A stretch of 64,000 nucleotides of DNA from RI-231 sp041394905 (GTDB lineage: Bacteria; Acidobacteriota; Terriglobia; Bryobacterales; UBA6623), in the NCBI GenBank assembly GCA_041394905.1, contig JAWKHJ010000015.1, positions 62,001 through 126,000 of the forward strand. The letters are read 5' to 3'. This document shows, one piece after another, positions 49,460 to 59,200 of this stretch (positions within the stretch are counted from its first letter, which is position 1; each line of letters starts with the position of its first letter). The translations under genes were made by a program, and so were the position numbers. The notes under the pieces were generated by a model, which was not told where the DNA came from, did no database searches, and saw nothing but the letters and a program-made list of their open reading frames with translations.

Positions 49460-50869
49460 ATGCGTTTTCTGGTGTTGGCGCTCACCGCAACCCTTCTGCA
49501 AGCGGCTCCAGGCGGCGAGTGGGACCGTTTTCGCGGGCCGAATGGCTCCGGCGTCTCGGCGGACACGGGCATCCCGGCGCAATTTGGGCCGGACAAGAAC
49601 GTGGTCTGGAAGACGGCGCTGCCGGAAGGGAACTCCTCGCCGGTATTTGGCCGGAACGCGATCTTCCTGACTGGCTTCGAGGGACAGAAGCTCTACACGT
49701 TAGCGCTCGACCGTAAGAGCGGTCGAGTGCTTTGGCCGCGAGGTAGAGCGCACTCGCGAGGCCATCTGCGCGAGCCCAACAACCCGGCTTCGCCGAGCGC
49801 GGCGACAGACGGCGTCAACGTCTTTACGTTCTTCCAGGACTTCGGGCTGCTTGCCTACGGACCGGACGGCAACGAGCTCTGGCGGCGCGAGCTGGGGCCG
49901 TTCAACAACCCGATGGGGCTTGGCGCTTCGCCGCTCTATGTGAACGGCAAGGTAATCCAGGTGTGCGACTCGGAAACGGAGTCGTTCATCCTGGCCGTTG
50001 ACGCCAAAAGCGGCAAGACCGTTTGGCGTAAGGAGCGGCCGTTCTCGCTGCGCGGCTTTTCGACGCCCATCCTTTGGCAGCCCCCCGAGGGTGGTCTGCA
50101 ACTGCTGCTGGCAGGCAGCTATGAGCTCAAGGCCTATGACGTCGAGAGCGGCGACATCGTCTGGTACGTCCGCAGCTTGACTTGGCAGCTGAAGCCGACG
50201 CCCGTCATGGACGAAGACACGATCTACGTGCTCGGCTGGGCCGGCGCCGCCGATCTTGGCCAGCAGGAGGACGTACCGCCGTTCGAGGAGATCCTGGCGC
50301 AGGTCGACGCAGATGGTGACAACAAGCTCTCTCCGGCCGAAGCGGGCAAGGTGATCAGGGACGCCGAAAAGACCTTCGACAGTCTGGACCTAGACTTGAG
50401 CGGTTGGATGGAAGAACGTGACTGGGAGCACCACCGCCGCAAGAAGTCCGTGGTGAACGCCGTGCAGGCGATCAAGCTGGGCGGCCAGGGCGACATGACG
50501 GAGTCCGCCATCCGGTGGCGTTACTACAAGACGCTGCCCAACGTGCCCAGCCCGCTGCTGTTCGGCGACGTGCTGTATCTGGTCAAGGACGGCGGCATCG
50601 TCACCGCGCTTGACAAAAAGACCGGCGAAGTGACCAAACAGGGGCGGCTGCGCGACGCGATGGACCGTTACTTCGCCTCGCCCGTGGCTGCGGACGGCAA
50701 GGTCTTCATGGCGTCCGAAACGGGCGTCGTCTCCGTGCTGAACCCTGGGCCGCAGTGGGATGTCGTGCAAGTGAACGACATGGGCGAGGAGATTTGGGCG
50801 ACGCCGGTGATCACGGACGGGCGGCTCTACCTGCGTACCAAGTCCGCGCTGTACTGCTTCGACGAGTAG
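49460..50869 (+). CDS. Secreted PQQ-like beta-propeller protein with EF-hand insert
   Basis: An intact 469-residue protein. A signal peptide (MRFLVLALTATLLQAAPG) is followed by WDRFRGPNGSGVSADTG, the usual opening of exported PQQ-propeller proteins in Planctomycetes and Acidobacteria. Propeller strands are seen as YTLALDRKSGRVLW, LGASPLYVNGKVIQVCDSET, YELKAYDVESGDIVWYV and PVAADGKVFMASETGVVSVL. Between blades lies a calcium-binding-like insert: VDADGDNKLSPAEAGKV followed by LDLDLSGWMEERDWEH. The tryptophan-docking pattern suggests structure rather than proven PQQ binding. A truncated relative lies at 28571-29006. It follows the GMC operon by 249 bases, and the methyltransferase starts 3 bases after it. 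Confidence 0.88.
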   Translation: MRFLVLALTATLLQAAPGGEWDRFRGPNGSGVSADTGIPAQFGPDKNVVWKTALPEGNSSPVFGRNAIFLTGFEGQKLYTLALDRKSGRVLWPRGRAHSRGHLREPNNPASPSAATDGVNVFTFFQDFGLLAYGPDGNELWRRELGPFNNPMGLGASPLYVNGKVIQVCDSETESFILAVDAKSGKTVWRKERPFSLRGFSTPILWQPPEGGLQLLLAGSYELKAYDVESGDIVWYVRSLTWQLKPTPVMDEDTIYVLGWAGAADLGQQEDVPPFEEILAQVDADGDNKLSPAEAGKVIRDAEKTFDSLDLDLSGWMEERDWEHHRRKKSVVNAVQAIKLGGQGDMTESAIRWRYYKTLPNVPSPLLFGDVLYLVKDGGIVTALDKKTGEVTKQGRLRDAMDRYFASPVAADGKVFMASETGVVSVLNPGPQWDVVQVNDMGEEIWATPVITDGRLYLRTKSALYCFDE

Positions 50870-50872
50870 AGG

Positions 50873-51481
50873 GTGTCAGGGCCGACCGAACGGTTCTTCG
50901 AGCGCAAGGTGCTGGCGCCGCTGGAAGAGGCGGCTGCTCGGCCTTTGCGCATCCTCGAGATTGGCGCGAGCGCGGGTTGGTTTACGCCGCGTTTGGCCGC
51001 CCGGGGGCATCAAGCCTTTGCTGTCGACCTCCGTACAGCGCCCAACGCTGAGTCCGGTCCGCGCGCCCGAGTTGCGCTCGAGAGCCTGCCATTCCCGAAT
51101 GAGCAGTTCGACTTGGCTGTCTTCCGCGCGTCTTTCCATTTGGCGGTCGACTACCGGGCAACGTTGCGGGAAGTCCGGCGGGTGCTGGGCTGGGGCGGGC
51201 GAGTGGTGATTCTGGACACGCCCGTGTACCACTCGTACCGCGACGGGGAACAGATGCGCGAACGCCGCTTGGCCCAGATGGGGACGCAGCAGGAGCCCGA
51301 TCTGAGCATGGGTTATCTGGACCAGGGGATGATCGAAGAACTGCGGCGAGAGCTGAACTTGCGTTGGAGCCTATCTGAGCCCTGGCGGGGGCTGGGTTAC
51401 TGGCTGGCGCCGCTCAGGGCGAAGCTAACCGGCGAGCGCCCGCCCGTGCGCTACACGGTGCTTGCTGGAAGTTGGACGTGA
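50873..51481 (+). CDS. Class I SAM-dependent methyltransferase
   Basis: An intact 202-residue protein with the Rossmann methyltransferase core: ILEIGASAGWFTPRLAARGH (motif I, SAM site, residues about 27-46), FAVDLRTAPNAESG, ALESLPFPNEQFDLAVFRAS (motif IV region) and VRRVLGWGGRVVILDTPVYH. It belongs to the Methyltransf_11/25 type; substrate unknown. GTG 50873, 3 bases after the PQQ gene's stop, is the only start close to the conserved region and implies co-transcription. The C-terminal SEPWRGLGYWLAPLRAKL may form the substrate lid. Confidence 0.82.
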   Translation: MSGPTERFFERKVLAPLEEAAARPLRILEIGASAGWFTPRLAARGHQAFAVDLRTAPNAESGPRARVALESLPFPNEQFDLAVFRASFHLAVDYRATLREVRRVLGWGGRVVILDTPVYHSYRDGEQMRERRLAQMGTQQEPDLSMGYLDQGMIEELRRELNLRWSLSEPWRGLGYWLAPLRAKLTGERPPVRYTVLAGSWT

Positions 51482-51496
51482 AAGCTTTGTGTTGGA

Positions 51497-51706
51497 TTAG
51501 CTGAATGCCAAGCCGTTTTTCGGCGTGGCCTGCGCCGGCTTCTCCTGCGACGGCTGATTGGCGGCCGGCAAGGCCTCGCGCAACTCGTTGTAGTCGCGGC
51601 GCGTCTGCAAATTGACGGCACGCTCGACCAGCAAAACTCCCCACAGGATGGCGACGAGAAACCCAATCGTCAGCAGCCCGTGGTTCGAGATTCCAAATAG
51701 CTTCAT
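51497..51706 (-). CDS. Small single-span membrane protein
   Basis: A 69-residue protein: a short N-terminus, one helix (GLLTIGFLVAILWGVLLVER), then a charged helix (QTRRDYNELREALPAAN) and a Pro/Gln/Ala tail. The start at 51706 has an excellent ribosome site (GGAGAGGGA) directly upstream, which strongly supports translation. No family recognised; the size and layout suit an accessory subunit or scaffold in the inner membrane. It converges on the methyltransferase gene, 15 bases apart. Confidence 0.65.
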   Translation of the reverse strand: MKLFGISNHGLLTIGFLVAILWGVLLVERAVNLQTRRDYNELREALPAANQPSQEKPAQATPKNGLAFS

Positions 51707-51889
51707 TCCCTCTCCTCGACGGTCCTCATTAGAGCAATTCGCACACCAAAGTCGAGAAGTTTCACACAAACTGCGCCCGAAGCGGTTTGGCGGGCGTTTG
51801 AGGCCCGCAAATCGGACCGAAGGAGGGCGGCAGTAAGACCGATCGTGTAGATTTTTCCTGTTGACGTGTCGAATGCGGGCGCCCGCGAG

Positions 51890-51917
51890 CCACCACCTGC
51901 CAACTGAGAGGTGGTGG
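51890..51917. repeat. Perfect 9-bp inverted repeat in a divergent promoter region
   Basis: CCACCACCT, a 10-base loop, then AGGTGGTGG. It lies 59 bases before the BNR/TIGR03437 gene (plus) and 183 bases before the small membrane gene (minus). It could be an operator or a leader hairpin masking a ribosome site. The rest of 51707-51976 shows nothing I can name. Confidence 0.5.
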
Positions 51918-51976
51918 ATATCCACCGCTTGCTTCCGTCCGGTGGCAAGCGTAAGAATTCGGTTGGGTCCCCTGCC

Positions 51977-54615
51977 ATGCCAATTTCATCCGCTCCGCTG
52001 CGTCGCGCCTCCTCTTTGGTTATCGGTTTGGCGCTCGTGGCGGTTTCGCTGTGGGCGCAAGGCGGTCCGCCGGGGGCCACCATCAACGACTTTCACGTCG
52101 TCGACGGTCCTACACGCTGGATCTACGTCGCCACCGACAGCGGGGTCTACCGCAGCCGCGACGACGGCTCGACGTGGCAGGCATTCAACGAAGGGCTGCC
52201 GTCGACGGAGTTCGACGCAACTGCGGTAAGCGGCGGGGCGAATCAGTTGTTTGTCGCGCTCGACGGCGACGGCGTCTACCGCTGGCAGAATCAGGGGCCT
52301 TGGGTCAAGACGTCGAACGGTATCACCGACCTCAAGGTGTTTTGCGTCGCCGCAAAGCCGGGCGACCCGACCTTCGTGCTGGCAGGCACCTTCAGCAAAG
52401 GCGTGTTTCGCTCGACCGACGGAGGCGAATCCTGGACGCGGTTGACGAGCCTGCCTCTGCTGGGTGCGTCCACTGACATTGCCTTTGCCCCCAACGATAC
52501 GCAGCGCATCCTGGCGCTTTCCAACCCGGCCCAGCTCTATGAAAGCCGGGATGGCGGCGCTTCCTGAACGCCGCGTGCGGGCAGTCAGAACGTCACGTTG
52601 CAGGGCGTCGCTTTCGACCCTTCAAACCCGGATCGCGCGTATGTCGCGTCCTCGATCGGCATCTTTCGTCAGGACGGGCCGGGGCAGAACTTGGCCAGCT
52701 TGCCGGCGACGGAACGGTACGACTTCACCGACGTCGCGGTCGATCCTCGAACTCGAACGTGCTCTACCTCGCGGATCGCTACGGCGTGCTGGTCTCGACC
52801 GACCAAGGCGGCACGTACACGCGTGCCACGGGGCTTCCGCAGGCTGGCGGGTTTTCGCTCGAAGTTCTGCCGGGTGAGACGACCCGTGTCCTGGCCGGGG
52901 CCTACGGCTCGGGCGTTTTCGTCTCCGACGACATGGGGGCGACCTACCAGCCAAGCTCGATCGGGCTCAATGGCGCGAACGTGTTCTCGATCGCGGTTGA
53001 CCCCAACACCCCGGGCGTGGCCTATGCATCCACCGACGGTGGCGAGATTTACAAGACGGTGAACAATGGCGACTCGTGGCGTGAGGCGCGCGGTGGGTTG
53101 GAGCAGTTCCGCTCGCGCACGCTGATGGTCGATCCTGCGGACTCGAACCGTGTCTACAGCGGCTCGATCAACCGCTTCAACAGCAACGACGGCTCGCTCG
53201 CGCGCAGCGACGATGGCGGCGCCACCTGGACGAACTTCCCATTGCAGGCGCCTGTGCTGAGCCTGGCGCTGCATCCCACCGACGGCCAGACTGTCTGGTT
53301 CGGCACCACAACGGGACAATATGGGACCTTTGCCAGCCTCTACCGCTCGCGCGACCAAGGAGCGAATTTCCAGGAGATCCTCGGGACGTACAACGTACCG
53401 GGCGTGGCGCTCGACCCTGCGAACCCGCGCAACGTGTACGCCATCGCCGAGTACGGCGGCGTTTATCAGTTGGCCCGCAGCACGGACGAGGGCGCGAACT
53501 TCAGCCAGGGGCAGCAGACGACGATCCAGATGGTGACCGTGGTCGTCGATCCCGTGACGCCGGCAAACATCTACCTGGGCACGAACGGGGGCGTTTACCG
53601 CTCGACGGACTCGGGCGCGAACTTCACCGCCTTAAACGCAGGTTTGCCCGACAGCGGGGCCGTGCTGGTCGTCTCGATTGCGATCGACAAGCGCGACGGG
53701 ATGCTCTACGCCGCGACAAGCTCGGGCGTCTACAAGCGCGCCGGCGGCGAGTCATCCTGGACGGCTGCCAATGGCGGGCTGGAGAATCTGACGGTCCGCC
53801 AGTTGGTAATTGACCCGCACACGCCGAACGCGCTGTATGCGGCCACGCTGAATGGCGGCGTTTGGCGCACGACCGACGGCGGCGCGACCTGGAATCCGAC
53901 GGGGACGAACGCCGCGATCATCTCGCGCGAAAGCGTGGTGGGTGCGTTCGACTTCGTGGGGGGCGGTGTGGCGCCGGGCGAACTGGTGTCGATCTTCGGC
54001 GCCGGCATCGGGCCGAGCGAGGGCGCACAGGCAACCGCGTTTGACCCACAGACGGGCAAGCTGCCCACGGAGCTCGCCGGCGTGCGGGTGTTCTTCAATG
54101 ACGTGGCGGCGCCGCTGCTCTACGTGAGCGCGACCCAAGTGAACGTGCAGGTTCCGTTCGAAATTGCGAGCGCCAATCCGGCGCGGGTGAACATCCGCGT
54201 GGAGTTCGACGGCATCGTCAGTAACACGGTGCAGGTGGCGGCGCTGGCTACACATCCTGGGCTGTTCCCCACGCCGGTCAATCTGGACGGGACGCTCAAC
54301 GGCGAGGCAGCGCCCACGGCTCCTGGATCGTATGTGTTGCTCTACGCTACCGGGCAGGGCGAAACGAATCCGGCGGTCGAGACCGGTTCGCGGCCGCCTA
54401 CGATGGAACCGCTGGCTCGTCCGATTGCGGATGTAGAGGTGTGGATTGGCGGCAAGAAGGCGAACGTCTACTTCGCTGGACTGGTCGATCCCTTCGTCGG
54501 TCTGATGCAGATGAACGTGGAGGTTCCGCTGAGCCTAGCGACGGGGCAGTACGAGGTCGAGTTGCTCATCGGCGGCAAGGCCGCGGGCAAGGTTGGCATG
54601 ATCTGGGTGCAGTAG
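51977..54615 (+). CDS. Secreted BNR/sortilin-like repeat protein with C-terminal TIGR03437 domain (two frameshifts)
   Basis: About 880 residues after correction. A signal peptide (LRRASSLVIGLALVAVSLWA) is followed by many BNR/sialidase-type blades with the S/T-x-D-x-G-x-T/S-W box: VYRSRDDGSTWQAF, VFRSTDGGESWTRL, LYESRDGGASW, LARSDDGGATWTNF, VYRSTDSGANFTAL, VWRTTDGGATWNPT. The domain from about 53940 onward is TIGR03437 (VGAFDFVGGGVAPGELVSIF, LLYVSATQVNVQVPFEIA, GSYVLLYATGQGETNP). Shifts lie near 52560 and 52750. No catalytic sialidase residues are evident, so binding or a structural surface role is more likely. It converges on a Gfo/Idh/MocA gene 9 bases away. Confidence 0.85.
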
Positions 54616-54624
54616 CGGCTGCCG

Positions 54625-55966
54625 TCAAACCGTCGGCAACTCGTACCCCTGCGGTACTCGTAATGCAGCAGTTCGTTCGCTTGCGGCTGGTTGGTGAACT
54701 GCTCGCGCACGGCGTCCCACTCGAGCGCGAGACCGGTGCGTAGGGCAATGTTCGCGAGCAGCGTTGTCGAGGTGGAGCGGTGCCCCGTCTCGATGTCTGC
54801 ATTGCACTTGGCGCGGCTCTTCACGCAGTCGAGGAAATTGCGCGTGTGGAAGGCCGTGTCCGACGATCCCTCGACCTCCATCGGCTCGACGAAAGTTTCG
54901 GTCTTGGACTTCAGCTGACGCTCGGTCTCGCGATCAAGCGGCGTGCGCTGGTAGCGGCTGACCTCGTGCACCACCTCTGGCTCGAGGGTGAAGCCGCGGC
55001 CGCGGGCGTAAATCGTCCCTTTCGTGCCGCGCAATTCGATTTCGTGTTTGCGTTTGGGCTGCGAGCCGTTGGCGTTGTACTGGTTGAAGCCGACAATGGC
55101 TCGCCGGGATACTCCCAAATGACCTTGCACGTATCGGGGACCTGGCGGTTGTCCTCGACCGCATAGACGCCGCCGAACGCGGCGACGCGCAGCGGTGCGT
55201 TCTGCCCCAGCGCCCAATGGATCATATCCAGATAATGCACTCCGAAATTGGTGACTTGACCTCCGGAGAAGGGAAAAACCATCGGAAGTTGTAGAAGGTC
55301 TTGTTCGGGTTGTAGGGTTGCTCCGGCGCAGGGACCGAGCCACGCGTCCCAGTCGACGCCCGGAGGCGGCGCGCTGTTGGCCGGGGCTCCGATGCCGTTG
55401 GGCCAATCGTTGGCAATGTAGAACGAGTCCGCGACCGAGACGTGGCCGATGCCGCCGGTGCGCGCGATCTCGGTGTACTGTTTGCACCACTTCAGCGACC
55501 GGCGATGCGTCCCCACCTGGCAGACGCGCTTGTAGCGGCTGACGGCTTGGACCATGCGCCGGCCTTCAACCACCGTGAGTGAGAGCGGCTTCTCGACGTA
55601 GACGTCCTTGCCGGCTTGGCAGGCGTGTATGGTCATCAAGGCGTGCCAGTGGTCGGGCGTGCAGACGACGACGGCGTCGAGGTCCTTCTGCTCGAGCAGC
55701 TTGCGGTAGTCCTGGTAGCGCGTGCGTTTGCCGCGGGTGGCGGTGCGCTCGTAGTGATAATCGACGTAGTCGGGGCGAATGTCGCAGAGGGCGTTGATCT
55801 CGCTGTCGCCATGCTCGAGGAAGGCATCGAGCACCTGGTCGCCGCGATTGCCGAGGCCGACAAAACCAAGGCTGACGCGCTCGTTCGCGCCGAAAACGCG
55901 GTTGTAGCTTGCGGCGGTCAGTGCTGCCGCGGTAGCGGCGGATCGGACAAAATCTCGACGGTGCAT
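54625..55966 (-). CDS. Gfo/Idh/MocA family oxidoreductase, exported (several frameshifts)
   Basis: Second member of this superfamily in the window. Twin-arginine-type leader (MHRRDFVRSAATAAALTAAS), Rossmann block VSLGFVGLGNRGDQVLDAFL, VVVCTPDHWHALMTIHACQA and the conserved DVYVEKPLSLTVVEGRRM. The family-specific WPNGIGAPANSAPPPGVDWD and FPFSGGQVTNFGVHYLDMIH follow. About 55270-55335 must be read in another frame (APEQPYNPNKTFYNFRWFF). Another shift is needed near 55100, and one near the end gives the stop at 54625 (QGYELPTV). It sits downstream of a small membrane protein and a beta-helix protein on the same strand, suggesting a carbohydrate-related set. Confidence 0.88.
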
Positions 55967-56208
55967 CGCCGGTCATTGTACCGGAGGGGCGTGGGCTGAA
56001 CGGGGCGTTCCCAGCGATGGACGATCCACGCGACGGCGGCGCCGGCGAGGAAGGCGCTCATGATGGGCAGGACGACCGCCTGCGGCATCGCGGCTTTCAA
56101 TACGCCGCCGGTCACGAAGACCGTGAAGGCAAAGGAGAAAACCGTCCAGGGGCTTCGAATTGTGGCCCGATGAACCAGATGCGCAAAAGCCGCAGCAGGA
56201 CCCCTCAT
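55918..56208 (-). CDS. Small two-helix membrane protein
   Basis: A 96-residue protein with two hydrophobic helices (PWTVFSFAFTVFVTGGVLKA and VVLPIMSAFLAGAAVAWIVH). Its ATG comes immediately after the stop codon of the beta-helix gene (TAGATG). Its C-terminal 16 codons overlap the start of the oxidoreductase gene in another frame. That unusually long overlap may mean the true stop lies earlier and an indel hides it. No family recognised. Confidence 0.5.
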   Translation of the reverse strand: MRGPAAAFAHLVHRATIRSPWTVFSFAFTVFVTGGVLKAAMPQAVVLPIMSAFLAGAAVAWIVHRWERPVQPTPLRYNDRRCTVEILSDPPLPRQH

Positions 56209-57358
56209 CTACGCTCCGATTCTCCCGTTAGGAAAGCGGGCGGTCAAGCTCGAATTCCTGATGCGCATCGCCGGGCCGCCCGGATCGATCAATTGTGGGT
56301 CCACGCCGTAGACGCCGCCGGTCTCCTGTGCCGGCAGGTCTTCGAGAGAGGGTACGAACCACCGCGCCAGAGGACGGTAGCGCGGGTAGCGTTCTCCTGC
56401 GAGGTCGAACCATGCGTTTTCTCGAAAACGAATGACGCCCAATTGGCGCGAGACGCTTCTGGATGAGCTCGCGCAGACCGCGTCCGTCGTAGACGACCAG
56501 ATTGCGCTCGAAGACTCCTTCGCTACACGGTTCGAGGCCTTCCGGGCCTTCCTGCATGATGCGGCAGATCCACTGGCGCGGCTGGTAGATCGTGTTTCCA
56601 CGCACCACTCCGCCACGTGCCGCGCTCCAAACCACGGCGGCATTGCCCCCCACGAATCGGTTTCCTTCCACCGTGATGTCCTCGGCTTCGTAGACGGCAT
56701 CGGGTGGGCGGAATACGGAACGCAAGCTCGTACCGCCAATGTTGATCCAGCGATGCGCGGAACCCTCGAAGAAACAGTTGTTTATCGCGATATTCTTCGA
56801 GCCTCCTTAACCTGCACGCCGTGCCCGGCCGGGACATCTCCGTCGTGATGGAAGCTGCAATTGAGGACCCGCCCGCGATGGCAGCCCACCATCGCGACTC
56901 CGGAGCCGGCCCACTGCTCGAAGCGGCAAGCGTCAACGGTGAAATCTTCGACGCCGGCAAGCTTGAGCGGATCGGCGCGCATCGTCTGAACGAAAGATTG
57001 CGAAAGACCAGCCCTTGGGCCGAGCCGGTCTCATCACCATCGTCGGCGTTAATCGAGTGGACGTCGCTATCTTCGAAGGCGAGCCCGTCGAAGGTAAGCC
57101 AAGCGCAGCGGCTGAGATAGAGAAGACCGCGGAAGACGGGCGGATTGTTGGGTCGAGCGCCTCGATGCGGATGGGGCGACCGGGCTCGCCACGCCCGACG
57201 AGCGCTAGGGGCCCAAAACGGCCGGGCGGAATGCGCAAGATGGCTCCGGGTTGCAGGTAGCGCTGAGGCTCTTGCTGCAGCAGCGCGGGACTTTCGAGCG
57301 TCTGCCCGGCGGCGGCGCCCGTGAGGGCCGCAAGCGCTTGTCGCCGGGTAAAACGCAT
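56209..57358 (-). CDS. Exported right-handed beta-helix repeat protein (several frameshifts)
   Basis: A Tat-type leader (MRFTRRQALAALTGAAAG) is followed by PGAILRIPPGRFGPLALVGR and a series of right-handed parallel beta-helix rungs, as in pectate-lyase-like proteins. The rungs read, in successive frames, PVFRGLLYLSRCAWLTFDGL, VEDFTVDACRFEQWAGSGVA, RGRVLNCSFHHDGDVPAGHG, DITVEGNRFVGGNAAVVWSA and GVVRGNTIYQPRQWICRIMQ. The end is FPNGRIGA at 56209. At least four shifts (near 57130, 57000, 56790 and 56430) are required. About 380 residues result. Such proteins bind or cleave acidic polysaccharides; catalytic residues cannot be judged with this frame quality. Confidence 0.75.
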
Positions 57359-57460
57359 CGCGTCCCCAGTGTATCGGCCCCACATGCTACAACGTAAAGA
57401 GGCTCTGCCTTCCTCTCCCTGCGCAATGGGTTTTCGTCTGCCCCGAAATCACGCGCACAC

Positions 57461-57489
57461 GAGCGGCGCTTCGGACTTTTCCGCCGCTC
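57461..57489 (+). promoter_or_regulatory. Leader hairpin upstream of carA, possible attenuator
   Basis: GAGCGGCG and its exact complement, separated by 13 bases, followed by GGGTTTTCCGTTTT. It lies 127 bases before the carA start with no gene ending just upstream on this strand. A terminator-like element in the leader could mean attenuation of the car operon; no antiterminator pairing or leader peptide was established. Confidence 0.35.
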
Positions 57490-57616
57490 AGGGTTTTCCG
57501 TTTTCAGTTTCATCCGTTGACGCCCCTTGGACCGGGCGCCGACAGAGCTGCGCCCGTGAGGGTGCGTCCCGCACGGCTGCGCGGGAAGGCATTGCAAGCA
57601 CCGGAGTCTAGATCGA

Positions 57617-58752
57617 ATGAGCTTTGACGCAATTCTCGCCCTCGAAGACGGTCGCATCTTTCGAGGGAAAGGCGTTGGCGCACGCACCGAGCGCGCCGGC
57701 GAGGTGGTCTTCAACACCGGCATGACCGGCTACCAGGAGATCTTCACCGATCCCTCCTACTCGGGCCAGATCGTAGTGCTGACCTATCCGCAGATCGGCA
57801 ACTACGGCACGACGTCCGAGGACAACGAATCGAACAAGCCCTACATTGAGGGGTTGGTCGTGCGCGAGCTCTCGAAGATCGCGAGCAACCGCCGCAGCGA
57901 GGAACGCGCCGACGATCTTCTCGCCAAGCACGACATCCCGATCATCGGCGAGCTCGACACGCGCGCCTTGGTGCGCCACTTGCGCAACCACGGGGCCATG
58001 CGCGGCGTGATCTCGTCGATCGATCTGGACGAACAGAGCCTAATCGCGAAGGCAAAGGCGATCCCGACGATGGCCGGGTTGGACTTGGCCTCGAAGGTCT
58101 CGACGCCGAAGGCGTTCGAATGGACCCAGGACCTCGAGCCGTGTTCGCCTTCGGACTTGGTGAGCGGGGCAGGGGAGACCAAGTTCCACGTGGTCGCCTA
58201 CGACTTCGGCATCAAGCACAACATCCTGCGCTGCTTGGTGAACATCGGCTCGAAGGTGACGGTCGTCCCCGCGGGTACGAAGAGCGAAGACGTGCTGGCG
58301 CTCAAGCCCGACGGCGTGTTCATCTCGAATGGCCCGGGCGACCCCGAGCCCTTGCAGGAGCAGGCGAAGAATATTTCGAGCTTGGTGGGGCGTGTGCCGA
58401 TCTTCGGCATCTGCCTTGGGCATCAGGTGCTGGGCCTGGCGCTGGGCGGCAAGACGTACAAGCTCAAGTTCGGGCACCACGGCTGCAACCACCCTGTGCG
58501 CAACGAGCTTACGGGGAGAGTCGAGATCACGTCGCAAAATCATGGATTTGCTGTCGACCCGGACTCGCTTTCCGGCACGGACATCGAGCTGACGCATATC
58601 AACCTGAACGATCAAACGCTCGAGGGTTTCCGAGCAAGAAGGACCCGGTGTTCTGCGTGCAGTATCACCCTGAGGCTGCACCGGGGCCGCACGACTCGCG
58701 GTATTTGTTTGACGACTTCAAGACGCTGATGGAGGACGTGCGTGAGCGCTGA
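57617..58752 (+). CDS. carA: Carbamoyl-phosphate synthase small (glutaminase) subunit (one frameshift)
   Basis: Hydrolyses glutamine and passes ammonia to CarB for carbamoyl phosphate, feeding pyrimidine and arginine synthesis. The N-terminal domain (ALEDGRIFRGKGVGA, VVFNTGMTGYQEIFTDPSYS, IGNYGTTSEDNES) is intact. The class I glutaminase has GVFISNGPGDPEPL, the nucleophile in IFGICLGHQVLGLALGG, and, after a shift near 58635, the His-Glu pair in VFCVQYHPEAAPGPHD. The corrected end is LMEDVRER at 58752, giving about 378 residues. Normally carB follows directly; here two small genes of toxin-antitoxin type intervene. Confidence 0.96.
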
Positions 58753-58787
58753 GCCAGAAGCCGCAATGGTGGTTGATCGCGCGCTGA

Positions 58788-59200
58788 ATGTCGTTGAGGA
58801 GGTTCGACCCGGCAGGTTTGCTTGCGGTGTTCCTTTACGGCAGCGTGCAGTCTGACCGGCAACGGGAGGATAGCGACGTGGACATCGCCGTGCTGGATCT
58901 GCCGATGCGGAGGCTCTCATGGGCGGATCAGGCTGTGATCGCCGGCGAACTCGAACGCTCGATCGGAAGGCCCGTGGACTTGCGTATGTTGCGGGATTGC
59001 CCGCTGAGCTTGCAGGCGCACGTGCTCCGGGAGGGACTGCTCTTTGGGAGCGCGATGGGCGAGCGGTCGAGGAATATCGAGCGGCAGTCCTCGATCAGTA
59101 CGAGCGGAATCGACCTTCGCGCCAGCGCCGGTGGGATCGGATGCTCCGCACTTTCTCAGAACGAGAGTTGAGCTCTCATGAACGAAGACTACCTCGCTGA
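58788..59200 (+). CDS. MNT-type nucleotidyltransferase (MntA-like antitoxin; frame interrupted)
   Basis: Minimal nucleotidyltransferase. The core LLAVFLYGSVQSDRQREDSD followed by VDIAVL contains the exact GSx10DxD active-site motif. The rest follows as WADQAVIAGELERSIGRPVD and LQAHVLREGLLF. After a shift near 59050 the protein continues DGRAVEEYRAAVLDQYERN and runs to 59200, overlapping the hepT-like start (59178). The start is uncertain: ATG 58788 is in the core frame, while MVVDRALNVVEE from ATG 58766 (GTG 58742 overlaps the carA stop) could belong to it with one more shift. In known pairs MntA adds AMP to the partner toxin HepT, silencing it. Confidence 0.82.
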
